From an uncultured Prevotella sp. (GTDB taxonomy: Bacteria; Bacteroidota; Bacteroidia; Bacteroidales; Bacteroidaceae): DNA of 64,000 bases. Positions 29,027-39,405 of the stretch are shown here, in pieces. The notes beneath the pieces were generated by a model. The model saw only the letters and a program-made list of their open reading frames with translations, searched no databases and was not told the DNA's origin. Position 1 is the first letter of the stretch; each line of letters starts with the position of its first letter. The position numbers were made by a program, and so were the translations under genes. Where the stretch lies: assembly GCA_946405145.1 (NCBI GenBank), contig CAMJGE010000008.1, forward strand, positions 1-64,000, written 5' to 3'.

Positions 29027-30079
29027 TTAGTTATTAATAATTGAAGTTATTCTCTCAACAATCCGCTCAGGCGGAATGTTATAAAGACAAGCATAGTCGC
29101 CGCGCTTGCAGACCTTATTGCCATAGATACTGCAAGGACGGCAGTCAAGATCCACCTGGATCGCATTCTCCTTGGGTTGATTATACCCCAGGAATCCTGC
29201 CAGTGGATGGGTGGCCCCCCAGATACTGACTACTGGGATAGCCGTCAGCGATGCCAAGTGCATATTGGCGGAGTCCATTGAGAGCATCACATCAAGATGA
29301 CTCATGAGAATCAACTCCTGGTACATCGACTCACAATGCTGTCCGACATTCACACAGGCCTGATACTGGCTGCACCACTGTTTAAAGTATTGTTCTTCCT
29401 GCTCACCTTTCCCAAAGAGGAAGATGCGGGCATTTGGATATTTCTGTATCAGCAGGGCAATCACCTTCTCCATCAGTTGGGGAGGATAGATCTTTCCCTC
29501 GTGTGCGGCAAATGGGGCGATACCAATCCATTTCTGAAAACTGCGCTTCGGTCCGAAGATGGCTGGCAGCATGTTCAGATTGCCACCCTCTGGGGGGAAG
29601 ATAGAATGGAAATGGCTTATATCTACGGGGTAGCCCAGGCGCTCAAAGACCTCAGCATAGTTCTCAAAAGAGGTTGGGAGCTGTTGTCTTACCTTATTCT
29701 TATAAGAGGTTAGCTGGCGGCGCTGACGGCGGTGCTTATGGATATGCTCCACACGGTATCTGCCCAGATTGAAGCGCATACGGAGATAATCAGAACGCAG
29801 CACATTGTGCAAATCGGCTACCTTGGTGAACTGCTTTGCCACCAAGCGGCGATAGAGTGCATTCAGTCCTCTCACACCATGATATTCCTGTTTCAGGTCG
29901 GCTTCCATGAAGTTCACATTTGGAGCCAGATCCTCAAAGAGCGGGCGCACCATACCACGACTTAAGACCGTTATGCGGATATCAGGATACTGGTTTGCCA
30001 GTGCCCATACCACCGGAACGGCCATCGCCACATCACCCAGTGCAGAGAAGCGGATGACTAAAATGTGCTCTTTTCTCAC
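29027..30079 (-). CDS. Glycosyltransferase family 9 (heptosyltransferase-like)
   Basis: LVIRFSALGDVAMAVPVVWALA, SMDSANMHLASLTAIPVVSIWGATHP. Confidence 0.92.
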   Translation of the reverse strand: MRKEHILVIRFSALGDVAMAVPVVWALANQYPDIRITVLSRGMVRPLFEDLAPNVNFMEADLKQEYHGVRGLNALYRRLVAKQFTKVADLHNVLRSDYLRMRFNLGRYRVEHIHKHRRQRRQLTSYKNKVRQQLPTSFENYAEVFERLGYPVDISHFHSIFPPEGGNLNMLPAIFGPKRSFQKWIGIAPFAAHEGKIYPPQLMEKVIALLIQKYPNARIFLFGKGEQEEQYFKQWCSQYQACVNVGQHCESMYQELILMSHLDVMLSMDSANMHLASLTAIPVVSIWGATHPLAGFLGYNQPKENAIQVDLDCRPCSIYGNKVCKRGDYACLYNIPPERIVERITSIINN

Positions 30080-30678
30080 TTTTTGTAGAGTATCGGATTG
30101 GTGTTGGGGTCGTTATACATCTTCATCTGAAGATAGACCTTCATATACTTGCGGCCTTCTTTGATATCCTCCAATAACTGGTCGATAGCCAAGGAGAGGT
30201 CTTTCTGTTGCTCTTCCAGAACAGCAAGCTTGGCCTGACACTTCTGGATGTGTGCCGGCTCTGCATCCTGACGTTTCACCTGCTCCTGCATATGATAGAT
30301 CTTCAGGGCGAGGATGCTCAGACGGTCAACGGCCCATGCGGGGCTCTCTGTGTTAAGTCTTGCATCTGGTAGTGGCACCACATGACTATAAAGGGTGCGG
30401 AAGTAGGCATCGATCTCTTCTACCAGGTCTGTACGATCCTGGTTGCTGCTGTCGATCCTGCGCTTCAGTGCCAATGCCTCAACAGGGTTGATGTGTGGGT
30501 CGCGGATAATATCCTCGTAATGCCACTGTACGGTATCAATCCAGCACTTGAGATACAGGCTGTGTTCAATCGTATTCTTGGCATAGGGATTATGAATGGG
30601 CGTATTCACATCATCGGTCAGATGATAGTCGCTAATCGCCCTGTTAAAAATCTGATTTGCTTGTTTGGTAAACGACAT
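30076..30678 (-). CDS. DUF4254 domain-containing protein
   Basis: FNRAISDYHLTDD...WHYEDIIRDPHINPVEALALKRRIDSSNQDRTDLVE; overlaps GT9 start. Confidence 0.8.
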   Translation of the reverse strand: MSFTKQANQIFNRAISDYHLTDDVNTPIHNPYAKNTIEHSLYLKCWIDTVQWHYEDIIRDPHINPVEALALKRRIDSSNQDRTDLVEEIDAYFRTLYSHVVPLPDARLNTESPAWAVDRLSILALKIYHMQEQVKRQDAEPAHIQKCQAKLAVLEEQQKDLSLAIDQLLEDIKEGRKYMKVYLQMKMYNDPNTNPILYKK

Positions 30679-30956
30679 AATAATTGTTTTATTCCGCAAA
30701 ACTACAGAAACTTTTTCAAATAACCAACTAATTCCAGATATTTTCAGCTAATTTTGCACTTTTATGATTGGTAACGCACACAAAAACGGCCCAAATATGC
30801 ACACTTTACCCCCGTTTGTGCAATCTAACGTAAGATTTTCTAAGAAAAATTTGCGTAAGTGAAAGAAAATGTGTTACTTTGCACCCGATTTCAGCAGTGT
30901 GCTGGAAAATTTCAAGATAGCAAAAATCATTATTAACATTTTAAAGTATTACAATT

Positions 30957-31193
30957 ATGTCAGAAATTGAAAGCAAAGTAAAGGCAATTATCGTTGATAA
31001 ACTCGGTGTAGATGAGGCAGAAGTAAAGGCTGAGGCCAGCTTCACAAATGATCTGGGTGCAGATTCACTGGATACCGTTGAGCTGATTATGGAGTTCGAG
31101 AAGGAGTTCGGTATTTCTATTCCCGACGACAAGGCAGAGAAGATCGCAACTGTAGGTGATGCTATTGCATACATCGAGGAGAACGCAAAATAA
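30957..31193 (+). CDS. acpP: Acyl carrier protein
   Basis: [15 protein letters not shown]...[25 protein letters not shown]. Confidence 0.97.
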   Translation: MSEIESKVKAIIVDKLGVDEAEVKAEASFTNDLGADSLDTVELIMEFEKEFGISIPDDKAEKIATVGDAIAYIEENAK

Positions 31194-31207
31194 ATTATGA
31201 ATAATAA

Positions 31208-31250
31208 CATAAGGGTTGCTTCGTCATACTTGAAGCAACCCTTATGCTTT
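31208..31250 (+). terminator. Hairpin between acpP and fabF (terminator/attenuator)
   Basis: CATAAGGGTTGCTTC / GAAGCAACCCTTATG 15-bp perfect stem, 9-nt loop, then CTTT. Confidence 0.7.
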
Positions 31251-31261
31251 AATCTAAGCTT

Positions 31262-32524
31262 ATGGAATTAAAAAGAGTAGTTGTAACAGGTCTTGGCGCA
31301 GTTACGCCAGTCGGCAACACTCCAAAAGAGATGTGGGAGAACCTGCTCAATGGAGTCAGTGGTGCCGCTCCTATTACACTTTTCGACGCAACAAATTTTA
31401 AGACTCAGTTTGCTTGTGAGGTTAAGAACCTCAATATAGGTGACTATCTCGACCGTAAAGAGGCTCGTAAGATGGATCGCTATACCCAGTTGGCACTGGT
31501 TGCTGCCAAGCAGGCCGTTGAGGATTGTGATATGGATTTGGAGAATGAGGACAAGAACCGCATTGGTGTTGTCTTCGGTGTAGGTATCGGTGGAATCAAG
31601 ACCTTCGAGGATGAGGTGAGCTACTATGCCACCCATAAGGAGGATGGTCCGAAGTTTAATCCTTTCTTCATTCCGAAGATGATTGCCGACATTGCTGCCG
31701 GCCAGATCTCTATCATGTATGGTTTTCATGGTCCTAACTATATCACATCATCTGCTTGTGCTTCCTCTTCGAATGCATTGGCTGATGCCTTCAACCTGAT
31801 TCGTCTAGGTAAGGCTAGTGTGATTGTGGCTGGTGGAGCTGAGGCTGCTATCTGCGAGGCTGGTGTTGGTGGCTTTAATGCCATGAAGGCCCTGTCAACA
31901 CGCAATGATGAGCCGGAGAAGGCCAGTCGTCCATTTAGCGCCAGCCGTGATGGATTCATCATGGGTGAGGGTGCAGGCTGTCTGATTCTCGAGGAGCTGG
32001 AGCATGCCAAAGCTCGTGGTGCAAAGATCTATGCAGAGATGGTTGGTGCCGGCATGAGTGCCGATGCCCATCATATCACTGCTTCTCATCCTGAGGGTCT
32101 CGGTGCCAAGCTTGTGATGCAGAGTGCCCTTGAGGACGCAGGTATGAATCCTGATGAGATTGACTATATCAATGTGCATGGTACTTCTACCCATGTGGGT
32201 GATATTTCTGAGGCTAAGGCCATCAAAGAGGTATTCGGTGATGCTGCCTTCAAGTTGAACATCTCATCTACGAAGTCAATGACCGGTCACTTGCTGGGTG
32301 CCGCTGGTGCCGTAGAGGCTATGGCTACTGTTCTGGCTGTCCAGAATGACATCGTTCCTCCCACCATCAACCATGAGGCTGGTGACGAGGATCCCGAGAT
32401 TGACTACAATCTGAATTTCACATTCAACAAGGCTCAGAAGCGTGTGGTACGTGCTGGTCTCAGCAATACTTTCGGCTTTGGTGGCCATAATGCTTGTGTG
32501 GTATTCCGTAAGTATGAAGCTTAA
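31262..32524 (+). CDS. fabF: Beta-ketoacyl-ACP synthase II
   Basis: RVVVTGLGAVTPVGNT, SSACASSSNALADA, NVHGTSTHVGD, STKSMTGHLLGAAGAVEA. Confidence 0.97.
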   Translation: MELKRVVVTGLGAVTPVGNTPKEMWENLLNGVSGAAPITLFDATNFKTQFACEVKNLNIGDYLDRKEARKMDRYTQLALVAAKQAVEDCDMDLENEDKNRIGVVFGVGIGGIKTFEDEVSYYATHKEDGPKFNPFFIPKMIADIAAGQISIMYGFHGPNYITSSACASSSNALADAFNLIRLGKASVIVAGGAEAAICEAGVGGFNAMKALSTRNDEPEKASRPFSASRDGFIMGEGAGCLILEELEHAKARGAKIYAEMVGAGMSADAHHITASHPEGLGAKLVMQSALEDAGMNPDEIDYINVHGTSTHVGDISEAKAIKEVFGDAAFKLNISSTKSMTGHLLGAAGAVEAMATVLAVQNDIVPPTINHEAGDEDPEIDYNLNFTFNKAQKRVVRAGLSNTFGFGGHNACVVFRKYEA

Positions 32525-33515
32525 TAATATCATTGACAGAATCAAGCTCCCTTTCCGCAAGGAGAAGGAGCTTTTTTCTGCCCTTTACAGTATCCTGGGA
32601 TTCTATCCCCACAACATCGAATATTACAAACAGGCGCTGATGCACAAAAGCATTCGCAAGCGCAACGACAAGGGCAAACCACTTAACAATGAGCGGTTGG
32701 AGTTCTTGGGTGATGCTATACTCGATGCTGTGGTTGGCGATGTTGTCTTTCGCCACTATGAGGGTAAGCGTGAAGGGTTCCTAACAAATACGCGCTCCAA
32801 GTTGGTGTCGCGTGATACCTTGGGTAAGGTGGCCAGTGAGATGGGATTAGGAGGATTGTTGCTTTCTGCAGGTCACTCCACTTCCCACAACAGCTATGTC
32901 GAGGGTAATGCTCTGGAGGCACTCGTGGGGGCCATCTATCTGGATCGGGGCTACGATACTTGCATGTGGTTCTGGGAGCATCGGATACTTGGTAAGTACA
33001 TCAACATCGATAAGGTGGCTTTCAAGGAGGTCAACTTCAAGTCGAAGCTGTTGGAGTGGTCACAGAAGAACCGCGTGCGTATGGAGTTCCAGATGCTGAG
33101 GCAGAAGAAGGATGACAACGGCAATCCGATCTTCAGTTTCTTGGTGATGATTGAAGGTGTGGAAGGTGAGCAGGGTACTGGCTTCTCTAAGAAGGAGGCA
33201 CAGCAACAGGCCGCCAAGGAGACGCTACAGCGTCTGAAACGGGAGCCTCAATTTGTAGATGCCGTCTTTGCTTCGAAGACCAATCGTACGAAGATGGAAG
33301 AGGAGCCAGCTATGGCTGTACCTGATACAGAACAAGAACAAAACTTCATCATCGAGCAGCCTCACGAGCAAGTTGATGAGGAAGTGCCAGAACAACAGAA
33401 TCAGTCTATGAGCGATGAAGACTACGATCTCTCAGACATCTCTGCAAAGCCCAAGGAGAAGTCACGCGAGGAAATCATCGCTGAAGCCGAAGCAGCAGCC
33501 TTCTCTGAGGAATAA
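32514..33515 (+). CDS. rnc: Ribonuclease III
   Basis: NERLEFLGDAILDAVVGDVVF, dsRNA-binding C-term FSKKEAQQQAAKETL; start at MKLNNIIDRI. Confidence 0.93.
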   Translation: MKLNNIIDRIKLPFRKEKELFSALYSILGFYPHNIEYYKQALMHKSIRKRNDKGKPLNNERLEFLGDAILDAVVGDVVFRHYEGKREGFLTNTRSKLVSRDTLGKVASEMGLGGLLLSAGHSTSHNSYVEGNALEALVGAIYLDRGYDTCMWFWEHRILGKYINIDKVAFKEVNFKSKLLEWSQKNRVRMEFQMLRQKKDDNGNPIFSFLVMIEGVEGEQGTGFSKKEAQQQAAKETLQRLKREPQFVDAVFASKTNRTKMEEEPAMAVPDTEQEQNFIIEQPHEQVDEEVPEQQNQSMSDEDYDLSDISAKPKEKSREEIIAEAEAAAFSEE

Positions 33516-33634
33516 TTTTATTCTATCATGAGAAGGCTCTCGTGGCTTTTATACCTTATTATACAAAAAAAACGTAATTTTTTCAGACTTTACGTGGGAT
33601 TTAACTAATTTTGCAGGCAAAATTGCGCAACAAA

Positions 33635-35128
33635 ATGAGTTTGACTCAGATTATAGGAAAAGTTTTTGTGCCACGTCAGCATGCTTTGGAAAAGCACCTG
33701 AATGGGGGAGAGGCATTGCAGCGGGCAGTGCTTGAACACTTGATCCATTCTGCCAAGGATACGGAATATGGGCGGAATCATGCTTTTGGTACTATTAAGG
33801 GCTATGATGATTTCATCATGCAAGTACCAGTCAATACCTATGAGGAACTGAAAGGCGATATCGATCGCATGCGTCAAGGGGAGGCCGATATTCTTTGGCC
33901 CGGACGTGTGAAATGGTATGCCAAATCGTCGGGTACGACAAACGACAAGTCGAAGTTTATCCCTGTTAGCGGTGAAGGTCTTCAGAAAATTCACTATGCG
34001 GGTGGTCGCGATTCTGTGGCTATCTATCTTCGTAATAATCCCAAGTCTCGCATGTTTGATGGCAAGGGACTTATCCTTGGTGGTAGCCATGCACCTAACT
34101 ATAACTTGCCTGATTCGCTGGTGGGCGACCTTTCGGCTATCCTTATCGAGAATATCAATCCGTTAGTGAATCTGGTGCGTGTACCGAAAAAGCAGACTGC
34201 TCTGCTGAGCGATTTCGAGGTTAAACGTGAACGTATTGCTTGTGAGGCGATGACGCAGAACGTGACGAATATCTCTGGTGTGCCCTCTTGGATGCTATCT
34301 GTGCTCACTTGCATGATGGAGAAGACGGGAAAGACGCATCTTGAGGAGGTATGGCCTAATATTGAGGTGTTCTTCCATGGTGGGGTTGCTTTCACGCCTT
34401 ATCGTAAACAGTACGAACAGCTTATCACCTCGCCAAATATGCATTATATGGAGACCTACAATGCCAGTGAGGGTTTCTTCGGTATTCAGGATGATCCGGC
34501 AGATAAGTCGATGCTTTTGATGCTTGACTACGGGGTATTCTATGAGTTTATCCCGATGGAAGGCGGTGACCCAGTTCCCCTTTGGGGTGTGGAGACGGGT
34601 AAGAACTATGCGATGGTCATCTCTACCTCATGTGGCCTTTGGCGCTATGAGATAGGTGATACCGTACAGTTCACTTCTACTAATCCTTATAAGTTTATTA
34701 TCTCAGGTCGTACTAAGCATTTCATCAATGCCTTTGGTGAGGAGCTGATTGTGGATAATGCGGAGCAAGGACTGGCTTATGCCTGTGAAAAAACGGGGGC
34801 GGAAGTCTCTGAATATACCGCAGCACCGGTATTTATGGATGCCAATGCGAAGTGCCGTCACCAGTGGCTTATCGAGTTTGCCAAGCCTCCTCAGGATTTA
34901 CAGCTGTTTGGCGACTTGCTCGACAAGCGCCTGCAGGAGATAAATAGCGACTACGAGGCTAAGCGTTATAAGGATATCACCCTTCAGCATCTGGAGATTC
35001 TGGAAGCCCGTCAGAATCTCTTTAATGACTGGTTGAAGATGCATGGCAAGTTGGGCGGACAGCATAAGGTGCCTCGTCTGAGCAACTCACGCGATATTAT
35101 AGAGCAACTCATAAAACTGAACCAATGA
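33635..35128 (+). CDS. GH3 auxin-responsive promoter family protein (adenylate-forming)
   Basis: WYAKSSGTTNDKSKFIPVSGEGL, YNASEGFFGIQDDP, GRTKHFINAFGEELIVDNAEQGL. Confidence 0.88.
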   Translation: MSLTQIIGKVFVPRQHALEKHLNGGEALQRAVLEHLIHSAKDTEYGRNHAFGTIKGYDDFIMQVPVNTYEELKGDIDRMRQGEADILWPGRVKWYAKSSGTTNDKSKFIPVSGEGLQKIHYAGGRDSVAIYLRNNPKSRMFDGKGLILGGSHAPNYNLPDSLVGDLSAILIENINPLVNLVRVPKKQTALLSDFEVKRERIACEAMTQNVTNISGVPSWMLSVLTCMMEKTGKTHLEEVWPNIEVFFHGGVAFTPYRKQYEQLITSPNMHYMETYNASEGFFGIQDDPADKSMLLMLDYGVFYEFIPMEGGDPVPLWGVETGKNYAMVISTSCGLWRYEIGDTVQFTSTNPYKFIISGRTKHFINAFGEELIVDNAEQGLAYACEKTGAEVSEYTAAPVFMDANAKCRHQWLIEFAKPPQDLQLFGDLLDKRLQEINSDYEAKRYKDITLQHLEILEARQNLFNDWLKMHGKLGGQHKVPRLSNSRDIIEQLIKLNQ

Positions 35129-37077
35129 AGAAACTGATCTATATCTTTTGTATGGCTTGTGTCATTGTTGGATGCGCACGCATGGGTCAACCTGATGGAG
35201 GCTGGTTTGATGACGATCCCCCAGTAGTCATCGGTAGTCATCCTGCAGACCAGTCAACCAATGTCTCAGACAAGAAGATCTCGATCTACTTCAATGAATA
35301 CATCAAACTTGAGGATGCCACCAATAAGGTGATTGTCTCACCGCCACAACTTGAAATGCCGGAGATTAAAGCTGCCGGTAAACGTATTGTGGTGGAACTG
35401 CAGGACACATTAAAGGAGAACACTACTTATACAATTGACTTCAGCGATGCTATCAGCGATAACAATGAAGGCAATCCGCTAGGAAACTACACCTATAGTT
35501 TCTCAACAGGTGATCAGATTGATACGATGGAGGTGTCGGGCTATGTGCTGGACGCCAGCAATCTGGAGCCTGTGAAGGGAATTCTTGTAGGATTATATGA
35601 TGATCTGGCAGACTCTGCTTTCAAGACTAAGCCAATGCTTCGCGTATCGCGTACCGATAGCCGAGGTTATTTTGTTGTCAAGGGCGTTGCTCCTGGGACA
35701 TACCGCGCTTATGCATTAAAGGATGCCGACGGTAACTTCAGTTTTAATCAGAAGAGTGAGATGATAGGTTTTAACCATGAGACATACGTACCATCATCGA
35801 AACCTGATATTCGTATCGATACTATTTGGCGCGATACCTTGCATATTGATGCTTTCAGACAGACACCTTATACCCATTTCCTACCCGACGACATCACGCT
35901 TTTGGCGTTTACTCAAATTCAGACAGATCGTTTCCTTTTGAAGACGGAACGTAAGGAGGCTGAGAAATTCAGTATGTATTTTACATATGGTCATCCTGAG
36001 TTACCTGTCATCAAAGGCCTAAACTTTGATGCTGACAGTGCCTTTGTCATTGAAACTCAGGAACGTCAGGATACTATACACTATTGGTTGCGAGATACCA
36101 CTCTTATCAATCAGGATACGCTGCGCATGGAAGTCAGCTATATGATGACCGACACGCTGGGTAATCTTGTCAACCAGACAGATACCATCGAAGCACTTGC
36201 CAAGGTACCTTATGCCAAGCGACAGAGGGATCTAGCCAAGGAAATCGATAAATGGAAGAAAGAACAGGACCGTAGGAAGAAGCGTGAGGAGGATTACGAC
36301 TCCATCTATCCAGCCAAACCTCTGCAGCCAAATTTCAAGCTTTCTCAGCAGATGGATCCTGACAACAAGATTGAAATAGAGATGCCCACACCATTGCAGC
36401 GTATCGATACGGCATCCATCCATCTCTATTCGATGATTGATTCTGCTTGGTACGAAGCGCCTTTCACTTTCCGCCCTATACCATACAGGCTTCGTTTCTA
36501 TGAGATTCAGGCAGAATGGCGACCTGATACAGAATATAGTCTGGAGATAGACTCCGCTGCTTTTGAAGACATCTATGGTCATGTCTCGGAAAGTTATAAA
36601 CAGGGTCTTAAGGTGAAGAGTCTTGATGAGTACAGTACGCTGACCATGAAAATTACTGGTGCAAGCGACTCCTTGCCTCTGCGTGTTCGTTTGCTTAACA
36701 AGAGCGATGCTGTGGTGAAAGAAGTACTTGCCAAAGATGGGGTAGCCCGTTTTGATCATGTCAATCCGGATAAATATTATCTTAGTGCTTTTGTAGATGC
36801 TAATGACAATGGTATATGGGACACTGGTGACTATGACGAGGATCGTCAGGCGGAATCAGTCTATTACTATCCCCGTGAGATTGAGTGCAAAGAACAATGG
36901 GATGTTACCCAACAATGGAATCTTACGGCTGTACCTCGTTACAAGCAGAAGCCTCAGGCCATCACCAAACAGAAGGTTGACGGCGCAAAGAAGTTGAAGA
37001 ATCGCAATGCTGAGCGAGCTTTACAACTTGGCATTGATTATAATAAGGACAAGACTGTTAAAGTTGAAAAGGAATAG
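35125..37077 (+). CDS. Ig-like (Big_5-type) domain lipoprotein
   Basis: Lipobox VGCARMG; GSHPADQSTNVSDKKISIYFNEYIKLEDA. Confidence 0.75.
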   Translation: MKKLIYIFCMACVIVGCARMGQPDGGWFDDDPPVVIGSHPADQSTNVSDKKISIYFNEYIKLEDATNKVIVSPPQLEMPEIKAAGKRIVVELQDTLKENTTYTIDFSDAISDNNEGNPLGNYTYSFSTGDQIDTMEVSGYVLDASNLEPVKGILVGLYDDLADSAFKTKPMLRVSRTDSRGYFVVKGVAPGTYRAYALKDADGNFSFNQKSEMIGFNHETYVPSSKPDIRIDTIWRDTLHIDAFRQTPYTHFLPDDITLLAFTQIQTDRFLLKTERKEAEKFSMYFTYGHPELPVIKGLNFDADSAFVIETQERQDTIHYWLRDTTLINQDTLRMEVSYMMTDTLGNLVNQTDTIEALAKVPYAKRQRDLAKEIDKWKKEQDRRKKREEDYDSIYPAKPLQPNFKLSQQMDPDNKIEIEMPTPLQRIDTASIHLYSMIDSAWYEAPFTFRPIPYRLRFYEIQAEWRPDTEYSLEIDSAAFEDIYGHVSESYKQGLKVKSLDEYSTLTMKITGASDSLPLRVRLLNKSDAVVKEVLAKDGVARFDHVNPDKYYLSAFVDANDNGIWDTGDYDEDRQAESVYYYPREIECKEQWDVTQQWNLTAVPRYKQKPQAITKQKVDGAKKLKNRNAERALQLGIDYNKDKTVKVEKE

Positions 37078-37082
37078 AAGTT

Positions 37083-37892
37083 ATGAACAGAATATTTGTA
37101 ATTATCTGCATGTGTTGTGGATTGTCTATGACAGCTGTTGCCCAGTGTGGCATTGAGAATACAGCATTTAAGTCAGGTGAGTCACTTTCTTATGATCTTT
37201 ATTTTAATTGGAAGTTCATCTGGATGAAGGTGGGATCGGCTGAGATGGATACGCATCTTGCGAAATTTGAAGGTCAGGAGGCCTGGAAGTCCTACCTGAT
37301 AACTCGTGGTAACGACAAACTCGATAAGTACTTTACGATGCGTGATACATTGCTCTCCTATTGCGATAAGAATCTCTCACCGCTCTATTTCCGTAAGGGT
37401 GCTCGTGAAGGCGATCGGTATTATGTCGATGAAATTTGGTATAGCTATCCGCATGGTTTCAGTAAGTTGAAGAAGCACCGCATTGATGCCGATGGGGAAC
37501 AGCACTGGAAGACCTCTGAGTACAATGCCTGCATCTACGATATGATGTCAATATTCCTTCGTGCCCGTAACTTTGAAACATCAAAGATGAAAAAAGGAGA
37601 TATTATTCCCATGCCTATCAGTGATGCACGCCGACTGACCAACTCCTGGTTGGAGTTCAGGGGTAAAGAGAACTTCAAGATGAATGGTTCAAAGGAGAAG
37701 TTCCGTTGTCTTGTCTTCTCGTTCTATGAGCATGAGGATGGCAAGACACATGAGTTGGTACGTTTCTTTATCACTGACGATCAGAACCACATTCCAGTTC
37801 GCCTTGATATGTTTCTGAGTTTCGGATCTGCCAAAGCTTTCCTAAAAGAGTATAAAGGAGTTCGAAGCCCTATGACGTCTAAGATTAAGTAA
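37083..37892 (+). CDS. DUF3108 domain-containing protein
   Basis: FKSGESLSYDLYFNWKFIWMKVGSAEM. Confidence 0.8.
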   Translation: MNRIFVIICMCCGLSMTAVAQCGIENTAFKSGESLSYDLYFNWKFIWMKVGSAEMDTHLAKFEGQEAWKSYLITRGNDKLDKYFTMRDTLLSYCDKNLSPLYFRKGAREGDRYYVDEIWYSYPHGFSKLKKHRIDADGEQHWKTSEYNACIYDMMSIFLRARNFETSKMKKGDIIPMPISDARRLTNSWLEFRGKENFKMNGSKEKFRCLVFSFYEHEDGKTHELVRFFITDDQNHIPVRLDMFLSFGSAKAFLKEYKGVRSPMTSKIK

Positions 37893-37911
37893 TAACAATA
37901 GAAACAAGATA

Positions 37912-38787
37912 ATGATACAATCAATGACGGGTTACGGCAAGGCTGTCGTAACCTACAAAGAAAAGAAAATTAATGTAGAAGTCAAGTCGTTGAATTCTAA
38001 GCAGCTTGACTTGAATACCCGTATTGCCCCTCTCTATCGTGAGAAGGAGATGGAGATTCGCCAGATGGTTTCGGAGACATTGATTCGCGGGAAGGTGGAT
38101 ATGAGTGTGTGGATAGAGAAGGATATGGCCGTTGATGCAACGCCAATTAATGCTGCATTGGTTGAGAACTACTATCAACAGATTAAGGCAATCTCCTTCA
38201 AGACAGATATTCCTCTGCCAGAAGACTGGTTCAGTACCCTGCTTCGCATGCCTGATGTGCTGACAAAAACAGAGACGGAAGTACTCGATGAAGAGGAATG
38301 GCTCGTGGTGCGCAATGCTGTGAAAGAGGCTTTGGAGAACTTGGTTGACTTCCGTACTCAAGAAGGGGCTGCCTTACAAAAGAAGTTTTCTGAGAAAATT
38401 GACAATATCGCTTGTCTGTTAGCTGAGATAGAACCTTTTGAGAAAAGTCGTGTAGAGAAAATCAAGGCGCGTATTATTGACGGATTGCAACAGATTCCTG
38501 GTGTTGAGTACGATAAGAACCGTTTGGAACAGGAACTGATTTATTATATTGAGAAACTCGACATCAGTGAGGAAAAGCAGCGTTTGACAAATCACCTGAA
38601 GTATTTCCGTGATACGATGAACGAGCCTGCTGGACAGGGTAAGAAACTGGGTTTTATCGCTCAGGAGATGGGACGTGAAATCAACACTACAGGCTCGAAG
38701 TCGAATCAGGCCGAGATGCAGAACATCGTGGTGAAGATGAAGGACGAACTGGAACAGATTAAGGAACAGGTTCTTAATGCTTTGTAA
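37912..38787 (+). CDS. YicC family endoribonuclease-like protein
   Basis: MIQSMTGYGKAVV, N-term and GKKLGFIAQEMGREINTTGSKSNQAEMQNIVVKMKDELEQIKEQVLN. Confidence 0.93.
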   Translation: MIQSMTGYGKAVVTYKEKKINVEVKSLNSKQLDLNTRIAPLYREKEMEIRQMVSETLIRGKVDMSVWIEKDMAVDATPINAALVENYYQQIKAISFKTDIPLPEDWFSTLLRMPDVLTKTETEVLDEEEWLVVRNAVKEALENLVDFRTQEGAALQKKFSEKIDNIACLLAEIEPFEKSRVEKIKARIIDGLQQIPGVEYDKNRLEQELIYYIEKLDISEEKQRLTNHLKYFRDTMNEPAGQGKKLGFIAQEMGREINTTGSKSNQAEMQNIVVKMKDELEQIKEQVLNAL

Positions 38788-38814
38788 AAGGCAAACGAAT
38801 TAATAAGTAAACAG

Positions 38815-39390
38815 ATGAAAGGGAAACTAATCATTTTCTCAGCTCCCAGTGGCACAGGAAAGTCAACCATCATCTCATGGCTGATGAAGGAACATAAGGA
38901 ATTGAATATGGCATTCTCTATCTCCTGTACGTCAAGGGCGCCGAGAGGTTCAGAACAGAATGGGGTGGAATATTTCTTCCTAACTCCAGAGGAGTTTCGT
39001 GCGCGAATCGAGGATGATGAATTTCTGGAGTACGAGGAAGTTTATACCGACCGCTATTATGGCACATTGAAGTCTCAGGTGGAGAAACAATTAGAGGCAG
39101 GTCAGAATGTGGTCTTCGACGTTGATGTGAAAGGTGGCGTTAATATCAAGAAGTTCTATGGTGATGAGGCTCTGAGCATTTTCATTCAACCTCCTTCGAT
39201 TAACGAATTGCGCCGCCGCTTGGAGCACCGTGCCACCGATGCTCCTGATGTTATCAATCAGCGTATCGCAAGGGCAGAGTTTGAACTTACTTTTGCTGAT
39301 AAGTTCGACAAGGTGATTATCAACGATGTTCTTGAGTATGCTGAAGCCGATGCTTTAGCAACTATCCAACAATTCTTGTCAAAAGATTAA
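38815..39390 (+). CDS. gmk: Guanylate kinase
   Basis: LIIFSAPSGTGKSTII, SCTSRAPRGSEQNGVEYFF. Confidence 0.96.
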   Translation: MKGKLIIFSAPSGTGKSTIISWLMKEHKELNMAFSISCTSRAPRGSEQNGVEYFFLTPEEFRARIEDDEFLEYEEVYTDRYYGTLKSQVEKQLEAGQNVVFDVDVKGGVNIKKFYGDEALSIFIQPPSINELRRRLEHRATDAPDVINQRIARAEFELTFADKFDKVIINDVLEYAEADALATIQQFLSKD

Positions 39391-39405
39391 TCTATCCTCT
39401 TATAG

